Below are positions 8,501 to 18,138 of a stretch of 46,755 nucleotides of DNA, in pieces (the stretch's first letter is position 1; the number at the start of each line of letters is the position of its first letter). The position numbers and the translations under genes were made by a program. Under the pieces are notes generated by a model, which saw only the letters and a program-made list of their open reading frames with translations, searched no databases and was not told the origin of the DNA. The DNA comes from Microcaldota archaeon (GTDB taxonomy: Archaea; Micrarchaeota; Micrarchaeia; Micrarchaeales; CABMGC01): the NCBI GenBank assembly GCA_021810375.1, contig JAJZJB010000003.1, positions 1-46,755 of the forward strand, written 5' to 3'.

Positions 8501-9709
8501 ATGCTGAAACAAAGCGAATTGAACATAGGGACACTTGGCCATGTAGACCACGGAAAGACAACTCTCACAGCTGCGCTCACGCACCAGTGGACTGACAAGC
8601 ACAGCGAGAGCGTAAAGAGGAGCATGACTATAAAGTTGGGATATGCCGATACTATAATAAGGAGGTGCAAGGATGCGGGGCTATACCCGTTTACCACAGA
8701 TGCCAAATGCCCGGGCGGCGCCACCCCAGAAGAAGTCCGCAGGATATCACTCCTTGATTCCCCGGGCCACGAGACTCTAATGGCTACGGCAATAGCCGGG
8801 TCAAACATAATCGATGCCGCGCTCTTCGTGATATCTGCCGCAGAGCCTGCGCCAATGCCGCAGACAAGGGAGCACCTTATGCTTATCAATGCGCTTGGCA
8901 TAAACAATGTCATAATAGTGCAGACAAAGATCGATGTTGTGGGAAAGGAGAGGGCGAAGAAGCATTACGACCAGATACGTAACTTCATAAAAGGGAGCAA
9001 AATCGAGAACGCACCGATAGTCCCGGTGATGGCTAACAAGAACATAAACGTGGATGCCCTGCTTGACGAGATAATGAAGATCAAGGTTCCGGAGAGGGAT
9101 GTTTCTGCTGATCCTATACTCTACGTAGCAAGGTCGTTCGATGTGAACAAGCCCGGAACATCAATAAAGAAACTTGTCGGCGGGGTCATAGGCGGATCAA
9201 TAATACGCGGCAAGTTCAAGGTTGGAGACGAGATAGAGATACGGCCCGGCATAAACATGGCCAAGGATAAGAGCAAGAAGGAGACATTCGAGCCTATAGT
9301 AACCCGCATCGAGAGCCTTTCTGCAGGCTCCGAGGAGCTTGACGAGGCAATACCCGGCGGACTGATAGCAGTAGGCACCAGCATGGACCCTTCACTTACA
9401 AAAGCCGACGGGCTTGTAGGCCAGATAGTCGGCCACAAGGACAAGCTGCCGCAATCAACAAACAGCATAACGATAAATTACAACTCCTTAAACAGGGACG
9501 ACATACCAAAGCAGTCTTTCAGGCCTGATGAGCTGGTGTTGCTAGGCATAGGCACAGGGACAGTGGTTGGCTATATAACGAAAATAAAGAAGAATAAGCT
9601 CGAGATAGGGCTGAAACACACCATCTGTGCGGACAAGTCCGAGAAGATCTCCGTGCTCAGGAACTTCTCGCAAAGATGGAAACTCTCGGGCTACGGCACG
9701 CTTGCATAA
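8501..9709 (+). CDS. eif2g: Translation initiation factor 2 subunit gamma
   Basis: LNIGTLGHVDHGKTTLTAALT, DSPGHETLMATAIAG, VQTKIDVV; start set to the Met preceding LKQSELNIG. Confidence 0.95.
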   Translation: MLKQSELNIGTLGHVDHGKTTLTAALTHQWTDKHSESVKRSMTIKLGYADTIIRRCKDAGLYPFTTDAKCPGGATPEEVRRISLLDSPGHETLMATAIAGSNIIDAALFVISAAEPAPMPQTREHLMLINALGINNVIIVQTKIDVVGKERAKKHYDQIRNFIKGSKIENAPIVPVMANKNINVDALLDEIMKIKVPERDVSADPILYVARSFDVNKPGTSIKKLVGGVIGGSIIRGKFKVGDEIEIRPGINMAKDKSKKETFEPIVTRIESLSAGSEELDEAIPGGLIAVGTSMDPSLTKADGLVGQIVGHKDKLPQSTNSITINYNSLNRDDIPKQSFRPDELVLLGIGTGTVVGYITKIKKNKLEIGLKHTICADKSEKISVLRNFSQRWKLSGYGTLA

Positions 9710-9717
9710 GCCGCATC

Positions 9718-10236
9718 TCAACGCCTGAGAAGCGCTGTTGCGTGTGCCTCTATGCATTCTCCCGCGCCTGCTTCGCCAAGGCCTTCGCCGCTTGTTACGG
9801 TTATGCCCACCCTATCTACCTTGGACTTGAAGCCAAGAATGCCGGAAAGGCTCCCTACCATATTATCCACATGCGTGTCCAGCCTGGGCTGCTTTGCGAT
9901 TATTGCAACAGCCACGTTAACAGGTTTCCATCCGTCCTTCCTTACGATCTTAAGCGCCTCACCAACCATGGCTCTGCTGTCCGCATTGTGCCATCTCATA
10001 TCCGAGTCTGGGAAGTAATGCCCTATGTCGCGTTTCCCCGCGGCGCTGAATATGGCATTCGCCACTGCGTGCAGGACCACATCTCCGTCTGAATGTGCAA
10101 TTGGGCTAAGTTCCACTGAAACTAGCACTCCTGCAAGCATCAACGGTTTGGGCTCCTGCCTATACAGTACTGACACTATCTTTCTGGACTCTATTCTATG
10201 CGAGTCTATGCCATAACCTATCCTTATCTGCCTCAT
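9718..10236 (-). CDS. ispF: 2-C-methyl-D-erythritol 2,4-cyclodiphosphate synthase (IspF) homolog
   Basis: RIGYGIDSHRI, AHSDGDVVLHAVANAIFSAAGKRDIGHYFPDSD, VAIIAKQPRL, TSGEGLGEAGAGECIEAHATALL. Confidence 0.9.
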   Translation of the reverse strand: MRQIRIGYGIDSHRIESRKIVSVLYRQEPKPLMLAGVLVSVELSPIAHSDGDVVLHAVANAIFSAAGKRDIGHYFPDSDMRWHNADSRAMVGEALKIVRKDGWKPVNVAVAIIAKQPRLDTHVDNMVGSLSGILGFKSKVDRVGITVTSGEGLGEAGAGECIEAHATALLRR

Positions 10237-10481
10237 ACCGATCTCCGCAGGCCTGCAAGCCCAACCATCTTTCTATTCTCGTAAAGTACCTGCCCAGAAA
10301 ATAGCCTTATCTGTTCTATAGAATCAAACGGAATCTTCCTCCCAACGAGCTCAATGCGCTCATTGTTTATGCTTATGTATCTGAGAATGCTGCATACGGG
10401 CACTTTTCCGGTCTCCTTGACCCAGACCATCTCGCCTATGTGGTGTATAATCCTCCCGGCATCAACCTTCCTGAACGTCAT
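10233..10481 (-). CDS. Conserved-looking hypothetical small protein
   Basis: 82-aa ORF overlapping ispF start by 4 nt on the same strand. Confidence 0.6.
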   Translation of the reverse strand: MTFRKVDAGRIIHHIGEMVWVKETGKVPVCSILRYISINNERIELVGRKIPFDSIEQIRLFSGQVLYENRKMVGLAGLRRSV

Positions 10482-10534
10482 TGCATCAATAATGTTGTCT
10501 TACTGGTACTCTATAAACTTTGCCTTTGCCTTTC

Positions 10535-11566
10535 TCAATTGAACATCGGCTTTCTGCTGCTCCTGCCTTTCTTGCCCTCCTTGACATTTGAGAATATACG
10601 CAGTCTGCCTGCCGCTTGCTGAAGGTCTTCAACAAACCTTATCCTGTCGCTTTCCTTCTTAAGACCATTGTATCTATTGAAATCGGGGGAAAACCCTGCC
10701 GCATGGATGTGACCGCCGCCATGGAACTTGCCGGCAAGCCTAGAGACGTCGCTTTTTATGCTGCGCATATGACCCCGCCCATCCTTTAAATTTACATATA
10801 TGCCGATGTCCTTGCCAGTCTTCTCGATCAGCTTCATGCACGCGTATGTCTTCTGCACGTGCCCTGCAAAGCCTACGGCCATGTCCTTGCTCAAATATAC
10901 CTTCCTGAGCATCTTTTCAACCTCCCGGTCATTCATCCTCCTGAACCGTCTTGCATCGTCCTTTATCTTCTTGTCGAGGAGCCTGCCTCTAGAAATGACG
11001 TATGCGATGTGCCTCAGCGCCTTTGTACTGTCCTCATGGCTCTTGAGATGGTATGAGGCTATGCTAAGCGCATAATACCCTATGGTCTCGTAATCGCCCT
11101 TCGTCTTCGGCTTTATGTTGAAATCTGAATAGTGCACTATCCTGCAAAAATCTTTCGCGAACCTGCTGTTCACGCCAAGCTCTATCCTGGTTATCTCTGC
11201 ACCGCAATACTTCTCGTTCTCTCCCAGTATTGCCACATCGCACAGCCCAGCCAGCACTCTCTCGGCATTCTCAGACCACGGATGATGGTCAAACCAGAAG
11301 ACCCTGCCATTTCTTGCCTTCACTGACTTGACTATGCGCATGAAATATGGCATGGTCCTATCATTAACTGCAAGATCCGCTATAATGAGCGTAGTCCCAT
11401 CTCCTATGGCATCCTTCACCTCTTTCTCTACCTTAGCCAGGACCTCAAGGCTGTAATCTGCAAAGAACATTCTGCCAAGAGGAATGCCGTACTTCATCCT
11501 TATAAGCGCGGCGCTGCCTACGCCGTCTATATCGGTAGCATGGGTCAGCGATATAACATTCTGCAT
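10535..11566 (-). CDS. DHH/DHHA1 family phosphoesterase (RecJ/nanoRNase-like)
   Basis: THATDIDGVGSAALIR, IIADLAV, FDHHPWS, C-terminal GGGHIHAAGF. Confidence 0.88.
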   Translation of the reverse strand: MQNVISLTHATDIDGVGSAALIRMKYGIPLGRMFFADYSLEVLAKVEKEVKDAIGDGTTLIIADLAVNDRTMPYFMRIVKSVKARNGRVFWFDHHPWSENAERVLAGLCDVAILGENEKYCGAEITRIELGVNSRFAKDFCRIVHYSDFNIKPKTKGDYETIGYYALSIASYHLKSHEDSTKALRHIAYVISRGRLLDKKIKDDARRFRRMNDREVEKMLRKVYLSKDMAVGFAGHVQKTYACMKLIEKTGKDIGIYVNLKDGRGHMRSIKSDVSRLAGKFHGGGHIHAAGFSPDFNRYNGLKKESDRIRFVEDLQQAAGRLRIFSNVKEGKKGRSSRKPMFN

Positions 11567-11647
11567 AAAGGATTGATTATCATCGAGTTAATATTAAGCT
11601 ATCGAACTATTCCTGAGCTTGCACTAAAGGAACAAAAAAGAAAGGAA

Positions 11648-11669
11648 GGCCTGTCCTGGCAGACAGGCC
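11648..11669 (-). terminator. Hairpin followed by a T-rich tract on the minus strand
   Basis: GGCCTGTC-ctggca-GACAGGCC, then minus-strand CTTCCTTTCTTTTTTG. Confidence 0.6.
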
Positions 11670-11676
11670 AGATTCC

Positions 11677-12177
11677 TTATTGTGGAGGTGATATAATAAG
11701 TGTATTGGTCGCCTTGCCAGCATATCTGTAGTAAACCTTGTGACCTAATTGGTGCCTCTCGAGCAAGCCCCGCATATAAAGCCTGTTCAGTCTTGCGCAG
11801 GCACCATTCCTTCCCCTGTACTTCATGAACTCCATGAGATCATCGGCACAGGCCATGCCCTTCGATTGTATGAAGTCAAGCACTGCCGTGTCGATGCCGG
11901 AGAGCGCCACTTCCATCCGTTCCTGCACCTGCTCGGGCTGCTGTTCGCTCATGTATATGCTCTTAACAGCATTGCCCAGCGCTATTATCTTCTCCTTCAT
12001 CTCATCCAACTTCTTGTTTGTCCTTTCCCTCTCCTCTAACATATATCTCAGCAATGCCGTTACACCGTCTGCGTCAGAGTCATGGGATTCTCCTGGAGGC
12101 GTCTCTTTTGAGAGCTCCTCTACCTCGCTTTTAAGGGCATCAAGTTCCTTCATTATTTGTTCCCTATCCTTAGCCAC
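11677..12177 (-). CDS. Coiled-coil protein with C-terminal winged-helix-like domain
   Basis: Heptad-rich N-terminus; C-terminal AVLDFIQSKGMACADDLMEFMKYRGRNGACARLNRLYMRGLLERHQLGHKVYYRY. Confidence 0.7.
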   Translation of the reverse strand: MAKDREQIMKELDALKSEVEELSKETPPGESHDSDADGVTALLRYMLEERERTNKKLDEMKEKIIALGNAVKSIYMSEQQPEQVQERMEVALSGIDTAVLDFIQSKGMACADDLMEFMKYRGRNGACARLNRLYMRGLLERHQLGHKVYYRYAGKATNTLIISPPQ

Positions 12178-12202
12178 ACCACAACCCCATTGCGAAATTT
12201 TT

Positions 12203-12257
12203 ACAGATCATTCAAGATCTGTTCATATATCACGATTGTTTCGTGTTGGTATCACGA
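12203..12257. promoter_or_regulatory. Cluster of inverted and direct repeats upstream of the 11677-12177 gene
   Basis: ACAGATC-N6-GATCTGT (12203-12222), CACGA-N5-TCGTG (12231-12245), ATCACGA repeated at 12229 and 12251. Confidence 0.4.
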
Positions 12258-12450
12258 AAGAATCATGAAGCAATCATGTATGAGAAAATACATATTTATA
12301 AACCTTGCGCTTTAGTGGAATTATCAGGCAATAAAAAAAGCAGAGCAGCTTACCTCGCTACTCCGAGGTCAACTTAACATATGCATATTCTCTAATCAGC
12401 CTTTTAAATACTTTGTTCGTTGATAGATATGTTTTCAATAGGCATAGAAC

Positions 12451-12957
12451 ATGGAGCATATACTGATTCCAAAGGAGAGGGCCAAAGTACTTGACCTGAA
12501 GACACTCAAGGAGCTTCGGAAGAAACTCAAATGCAAGATAGAGATACGCGACGCGAACGAGATTATCTTAACCGGAGAGCCATATGACGAGTATAATGCG
12601 AGGAACGTGGTGCAGGCGTTCGGGAGAGGGTTCACTCTCAATTCTGCATACAAGCTCCTCGACGACACATATTTCTTCAAGTATATAGACCTGAGGGATA
12701 TGTTTAGAAATAAGGAACAGATAAAGAGGTTAAAGGCCCGGATAATAGGAGAATCCGGCAGGTCAAAAGGATATATAGAATCGGTGAGCGAGACCGAAAT
12801 CTCCATATATGGTGACACAATAAGCATAATAGGAAAAGTAGAGGGAATAGGCATAGCAGTGACTGGCATAGAAACGCTCCTTGGCGGCGGCACGCACAAG
12901 AAAGCATATCGCCTGATGGAACAGGCCCGCAGGAAAACCGAGGAAGAGGCAAGATAA
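12451..12957 (+). CDS. KH-domain RNA-binding protein (archaeal Pno1/Dim2/Krr1-like)
   Basis: Two KH modules; RIIGESGRSKGYIESVSETEISIYGDTISIIG; IETLLGGGTHKKAY. Confidence 0.88.
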   Translation: MEHILIPKERAKVLDLKTLKELRKKLKCKIEIRDANEIILTGEPYDEYNARNVVQAFGRGFTLNSAYKLLDDTYFFKYIDLRDMFRNKEQIKRLKARIIGESGRSKGYIESVSETEISIYGDTISIIGKVEGIGIAVTGIETLLGGGTHKKAYRLMEQARRKTEEEAR

Positions 12958-12959
12958 TC

Positions 12960-14585
12960 ATGGCAGAACCACGAGCGACACTAAACGCCGACGAGATCTT
13001 CAAACAGTTCAAGCAGTACTCGATATCCGAATTCTTCAGGAAGAACAGCCAGATGCTTGGGTATTCGGGAAAGGTAAGGTCCCTGACTACTATAGTCCAT
13101 GAATATGTTACGAATTCCCTCGATGCAACAGAGGAGGCCAACATACTTCCGGATATAACTGTCGAGGTAAAACAGGTTGCAGAGGACAAATACCATGTGC
13201 TTGTTGCCGACAACGGACCAGGCATACCCCAGAGCCACATAGGTAAGGCCCTTGCCACGATACTTGCGGGAACCAAGTTCCACAGGTACATACAGCAGAG
13301 GGGCCAGCAGGGCATTGGCGCAACCGGATGCACCCTTTATGCGCAGGTCACTACAGGAAAGCCGATACATGTCAAATCGGGAACTGGAAAGGGTGCGTAC
13401 GAATGTGATCTCTCACTTGACATTAAATCGAACAAGCCCCTTATCGCCAATCTGGAGAAGCTGGACGGGGATTTCCGCGGAACAGTCATCAGCGGCGATT
13501 TCGGAGACGTAAAATACGAGTCCAGCGACCACGGCATATATGAATATCTCAAGAGAACAGCACTCTCCAACCCGCATGCGAGCATAAAGCTGGTGGAGCC
13601 TGACGGCAAGGAAGTGGTTTTTCTAAGATCTGTCCAGGAACTCCCGAAGAAGCCTAAGCAGATAAAACCACACCCACTGGGTATAGGCACAAGCGACCTG
13701 CTCGATGCAGCGCACCTGAGCGAGAACCGAAGACTATCTGCTTTCCTTATCGAGGCATTCTCCAGGGTGACCCAGAACAAGGTCGACGAACTCCATGCTA
13801 TTGCCCCTGAGATCGACATGGCCATGGATCCACACACGCTTGCATGGTCAGATGCGGAGAAGCTGATCAAGGCCATACACCAGATAAAGTGGATTGCACC
13901 GGATCTCGATTCACTCTCAACGATAGGCGAGACCCAGATGGAAGTTGCAACAAAGAACATACTTAATCCGCAGTTCAGCGCAGTTATAGAGCGCAGACCA
14001 AAGGTCTTCAGGGGCGGAATACCTTTTGTAATCGAGTCATGCATAGCATACGGCGGAAATGCCGGTAGAGCAACCGCTGAGGGATCCAAGGGGAGCATAC
14101 TCCGTTTTGCAAACAAGGTGCCGCTGCTCTTCGATGGGTCAAGCTGCGCAATAACTACCGCTGTAAACGGAATAGACTGGAAGAGATATGGCATAAGCAA
14201 GTTCGAGGAGGAGCCAGTCAGCGTAGTGGTCAACGTATCCAGCGTTTACATACCTTATTCAGGAGTGGGCAAACAGGCTATTGCACAGGAAGACGAGATA
14301 ATAGAAGAGATAAAGCTCGCTGTGCAAGACTGCGGTAGAGCCCTCCAGCGCCATATAAGCGGCATAAAGAGCAGGGAACTTAAGGAGACGAGGCTTAATG
14401 CCCTCATGAGATATGTAGACCAAATGTCTACTGACCTGAGCGACGTGACAGGTCAGAACAAGGACCAAATCAAGAAGTCGCTGACCAGGCTCATAGAGAA
14501 TCGGTATAAGGACACCGAAGAGGGGGACCCCGAGCAGAAGGAAAATTCGGAAGCCGATGCCGCCGGCGAAGAGCCGGAGGAATAA
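12960..14585 (+). CDS. top6B: DNA topoisomerase VI subunit B
   Basis: GHKL ATPase: HEYVTNSLDA, VADNGPGIP, QQRGQQGIGATG; transducer domain. Confidence 0.96.
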   Translation: MAEPRATLNADEIFKQFKQYSISEFFRKNSQMLGYSGKVRSLTTIVHEYVTNSLDATEEANILPDITVEVKQVAEDKYHVLVADNGPGIPQSHIGKALATILAGTKFHRYIQQRGQQGIGATGCTLYAQVTTGKPIHVKSGTGKGAYECDLSLDIKSNKPLIANLEKLDGDFRGTVISGDFGDVKYESSDHGIYEYLKRTALSNPHASIKLVEPDGKEVVFLRSVQELPKKPKQIKPHPLGIGTSDLLDAAHLSENRRLSAFLIEAFSRVTQNKVDELHAIAPEIDMAMDPHTLAWSDAEKLIKAIHQIKWIAPDLDSLSTIGETQMEVATKNILNPQFSAVIERRPKVFRGGIPFVIESCIAYGGNAGRATAEGSKGSILRFANKVPLLFDGSSCAITTAVNGIDWKRYGISKFEEEPVSVVVNVSSVYIPYSGVGKQAIAQEDEIIEEIKLAVQDCGRALQRHISGIKSRELKETRLNALMRYVDQMSTDLSDVTGQNKDQIKKSLTRLIENRYKDTEEGDPEQKENSEADAAGEEPEE

Positions 14586-14761
14586 CAAATCGCGCGAATT
14601 TCTCCTCCCAGCATGAGGCATGGCCAGGCCATTACGTGCGGCGAGTATTCGCAATAACGCGAGTCATGCACATTATCCCTACACCTCAATGAGTTATTCG
14701 CTTCCCTATACAACCTAGCCCAAGGCCGTGTATCGGGGCTCCAAGATGCTGTGGCCACATA

Positions 14762-17182
14762 CTATAGGATGAACTGGTCGAGGTTATCCGTGTCTATAAG
14801 TATTATATAAGAATATTCTATGCCCATCTTTAGAAGCTCCGCATCATCACCATACGAGTTATAGAGCCTGCCAACGAAGTCAAGCTTCTGCATCTCAGAA
14901 AGAAATACTACATATACCTTGTAAGCGTTGTTCAGCGCAACATCCTTCATTCCAGATATGGAGGAATATATTATCACATGGGCTTGCGATCCCCTCTTGG
15001 TTATTATCATGTCAATGTGCGGATCTGCATCAAGATCCGTGAAGAGCATCGCATTCTGCACGCAGTAATCCCTTAATTTCCTGAATATTGTCAGATACTC
15101 TATATCGTGGTGCGATTCCGTAATCCACTTGACAGGAGCATAATATCCCCCGCTTGCCACCAGAGCACCCTCGTTTGCCAGTTTGTTTAGCACGGCTGTG
15201 GTGTTCTGCAGGGTTATTGCTATTGGCACGTTCTCATACCGTATGTTCGAGCTGACGCCGTTCTTTACCTCCTCTGCTGTCAACGGCATGTATTTCCACC
15301 TGTATGTGTAGTTTACAGAGTCGAAAATGCCGGTTATTGCATTCCTGTCGGTCTTAAGCTTCACCCTCCTTGCCGGTGGGAAGTTAGGCACGTCTATGAA
15401 GTAATCGTCCTGTGCAGGAGCCTTCAACAGGACGTTTAGAAGGACTACGATGGCTATTGCTATGCCGAATTCTATGTAAAGCGGTGGGATCGATATGCCA
15501 GCTGGCTGAATATAGCCTACCTTATACTCATATGTAGTCCCAAACATGCCAAACGCGAATGTCTTCTGCCCATATTGCTCCACCGCACCGCTTGGTAATG
15601 CATAGATCAGTTTGCCATTCTGCGTTGTCTTTCCATTCTCCGTATATGCGCCGTTCACGCTGACTGTATAAGATATATTGTATAACGGTATATGGTTGCT
15701 GGATACGTTGAATATGAAGGTGTTGTTCTTGAAGTTGAGCGCAACAGGGCTAAAAGTCACATTCGCGACCTGGAAGAGCGTTGCTGTGTATGGCGTTGAA
15801 CTGATGTCCTGCAGTTCTGCTATGTAATAGCCACTTGGAAGCGAGAAATGGGAATACTGCTGCACGCTGAATGGCTTGCTGAAGAAACCAACAGGCAGCG
15901 AGCCAAAGAGGTTCCCGCTCAGGTTGAGTATGCTCAGGTGGAAAGATGTCTGCTGGTCGAGCGCGTTGGAGCTGCTTATCGTTATAGGCACTATCTGTGT
16001 CTCACCTACTATCGGCTGCATGCTTACCAGACCATCAGAAAGGAACTCCGACATGAAAGGTATCTGAGTCTCAACCTGGTATCTGTCATTGCTGATGAAT
16101 ATCTGTGCTACTGAATAGCTGTCCTGATACCGGAGCGCTTCGGATTCGTTTATAGGGTAGCCTGCCTGCTGCTGGAGTGTAAGCACCGGCGCTGTTCCTA
16201 TGGCCGTGGCATTTGTTATATTGTACTTTGCGTATCCGTATGTGAGCCTGTTGAACCAGAACTTCGAGTCTATCATTGTTGCTATGTCATTTGCAAGCGA
16301 GCTGGCGTTGTTCCATCCTGCTGTGGGGTAGTTGCTCAGTGCTATAAGAGTTCCATTTTCTACATTTATCCAGCTTACGTTTCCCTCTTCCTCTATGCCG
16401 CGGTAGAACCTGAAAGTCGGGGATGAAAAATGCAGGTTAAGTTGCATGCTACTGTTTAAGACAGTCTGCCCCGATCGGAAAGGAAGCGTTGCTATGCCAG
16501 AGTAGTTGAGCAAAGCAAGATTTGATTGCGGTGTTACGAATCTGCCTCCCTGAAGCCCTATGGCCCCAGAAAAGTTAGTACCTACATATATGACTGAGTC
16601 TCCTCGTGCGAGTAGACCAAGAAGCGTCTCGTTTCCAGTGAGATCTATGCCTGCAAAGGGCTGGCCCGGCAGCAGGCTACCTGGAATGAGCCCGGTAGCA
16701 AGCACTATTATCGAATTGTCTGGTACAGTACTCAGGTTCTCCAGTGAGACAAGGTTGAAGCTAGTGGCGTTTTCTATCAATCCGTGCTGTCTGAGCGAGA
16801 CCTGCAACGCGTCTTCCAGCGAACTGGTCTGGAAGCACTGTATGCAATAATCAACCGCTCCTATCAGCGAGTCTGCAAGATATACGCGCTCTACAGGTTG
16901 CTTTGAGTACATTGCCAGCGATACGTTCATAGCAGTTGCATTGGAAAGCCTGTAGCTCAGCAATGCATATCCTACGATGTCCTGGGAGTTGTTGTATACG
17001 AGGAGATTATCCCTGGCTATCGAGATATTGCCAGCTATGGTTCCGTTCACCTCCGGAGCGGACTTAAAGTTCAGCCCGCCTATTGAGATCGCGATATATC
17101 CTACCATCAACAGCACTGCGAGTGCTATGACCGCTAGCACAACCACTATTATGCGTATCTTCGATTCCATGTAGGCCCTCAT
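14762..17182 (-). CDS. Large membrane-anchored protein: N-terminal TM, large Asn-rich ectodomain, second TM, about 220-aa C-terminal cytoplasmic domain (T4SS-like cluster)
   Basis: IRIIVVVLAVIALAVLLMVGYIAI TM; many N-x-S/T sequons; second TM YIEFGIAIAIVVLLNVLL followed by a charged soluble domain. Confidence 0.8.
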   Translation of the reverse strand: MRAYMESKIRIIVVVLAVIALAVLLMVGYIAISIGGLNFKSAPEVNGTIAGNISIARDNLLVYNNSQDIVGYALLSYRLSNATAMNVSLAMYSKQPVERVYLADSLIGAVDYCIQCFQTSSLEDALQVSLRQHGLIENATSFNLVSLENLSTVPDNSIIVLATGLIPGSLLPGQPFAGIDLTGNETLLGLLARGDSVIYVGTNFSGAIGLQGGRFVTPQSNLALLNYSGIATLPFRSGQTVLNSSMQLNLHFSSPTFRFYRGIEEEGNVSWINVENGTLIALSNYPTAGWNNASSLANDIATMIDSKFWFNRLTYGYAKYNITNATAIGTAPVLTLQQQAGYPINESEALRYQDSYSVAQIFISNDRYQVETQIPFMSEFLSDGLVSMQPIVGETQIVPITISSSNALDQQTSFHLSILNLSGNLFGSLPVGFFSKPFSVQQYSHFSLPSGYYIAELQDISSTPYTATLFQVANVTFSPVALNFKNNTFIFNVSSNHIPLYNISYTVSVNGAYTENGKTTQNGKLIYALPSGAVEQYGQKTFAFGMFGTTYEYKVGYIQPAGISIPPLYIEFGIAIAIVVLLNVLLKAPAQDDYFIDVPNFPPARRVKLKTDRNAITGIFDSVNYTYRWKYMPLTAEEVKNGVSSNIRYENVPIAITLQNTTAVLNKLANEGALVASGGYYAPVKWITESHHDIEYLTIFRKLRDYCVQNAMLFTDLDADPHIDMIITKRGSQAHVIIYSSISGMKDVALNNAYKVYVVFLSEMQKLDFVGRLYNSYGDDAELLKMGIEYSYIILIDTDNLDQFIL

Positions 17183-17329
17183 TCAAGTGCCCTTGCCCTT
17201 AACAAGGTACTTCTCAAGCAGGGCCTGTACGAACCGTGAAACGGCATTGGACTGGTCGTTCACACGCTTTATGACCCTGTAGGTCTTGACGTACTTGAAC
17301 CTCCTCTTTACTGACACTGAGTACTGCAT
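17183..17329 (-). CDS. Short basic 48-aa ORF coupled to both neighbours (absent from the ORF track)
   Basis: Manual translation: MQYSVSVKRRFKYVKTYRVIKRVNDQSNAVSRFVQALLEKYLVKGKGT*; its TGA abuts the ATG of the 806-aa gene and its ATG lies 1 nt after the upstream stop. Confidence 0.6.
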   Translation of the reverse strand: MQYSVSVKRRFKYVKTYRVIKRVNDQSNAVSRFVQALLEKYLVKGKGT

Positions 17330-17330
17330 G

Positions 17331-18065
17331 TCACTCCTTCAGTTCGAGGTATCCTTGTGACACCATCTTATCAAGTATCTGCTCTACCCTTGGCTGCACT
17401 ATATTGTATGCCTTGGCAAACTCGCCTACATCTATTGTGCTGTTGTGCACTTCTATCCAGTCCATTACCATATTCATAAGCGCTTGATCGGAGTACTTCT
17501 GCAATGCTGCGATGTCTTCCTTCAGCTTCTTGTTCTCCTCGTTAAGCTGGCTTGTCTGAACTGTGAGGTTTCTGTTTGCCGCGCTCAATTCGAGGTTTAG
17601 CCTTTTTAGCTCCCTATACTCGGAAAGCTGCGAATCATACTTGTTGAACAAGCTACTGTAGTTGTCCGAGAGCCCTTTAAGCAGGTCATCCACTACCGAA
17701 TCTACATACTGGTAGAACCTAGTCTCATCTATCTTGAATATGCCAGAAAGTATGGAGAGCATGGATATCATATCTTTTATGACGTATGCCCTCCTCATGC
17801 GGTCGCTCGTGTCTGGTGGGATCGAGTATATGGCTCCTATTGAGTCCTTAGAGATCTCTATCATGTAGAAAAGGTATGGCTTCTTGTTTATGTTCCTGCT
17901 CTCTATTCGCGCAGCAACCAGCTTCCCATCCTCTAACTTAATAGAATAGAAAGGTATCTGCGAGATCCGCGCAAGCGCCTGCTCCAGTGTGCCGTTCAGG
18001 GCTCCACCGAAAGTGACCTCCTCGACTTTCGGGATGGTCACTGTCTCTGCGGTCATGCTCATCAA
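17331..18065 (-). CDS. Coiled-coil cytoplasmic protein of the T4SS-like cluster
   Basis: Long heptad region YSSLFNKYDSQLSEYRELKRLNLELSAANRNLTVQTSQLNEENKKLKEDIAALQ; C-terminal wHTH-like helices. Confidence 0.75.
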   Translation of the reverse strand: MMSMTAETVTIPKVEEVTFGGALNGTLEQALARISQIPFYSIKLEDGKLVAARIESRNINKKPYLFYMIEISKDSIGAIYSIPPDTSDRMRRAYVIKDMISMLSILSGIFKIDETRFYQYVDSVVDDLLKGLSDNYSSLFNKYDSQLSEYRELKRLNLELSAANRNLTVQTSQLNEENKKLKEDIAALQKYSDQALMNMVMDWIEVHNSTIDVGEFAKAYNIVQPRVEQILDKMVSQGYLELKE

Positions 18066-18138
18066 ACCAAGCTATATAGTTATTGAGATAGGAACTTTCT
18101 TATACTTGCCCTATTGCCGCTGAGAGCATGCATGCGCG

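Noticed and set aside
14586-14761. Possible ncRNA between top6B and the 806-aa gene
   Set aside because: No clear promoter, terminator or long helix seen; likely a spacer between convergent genes.
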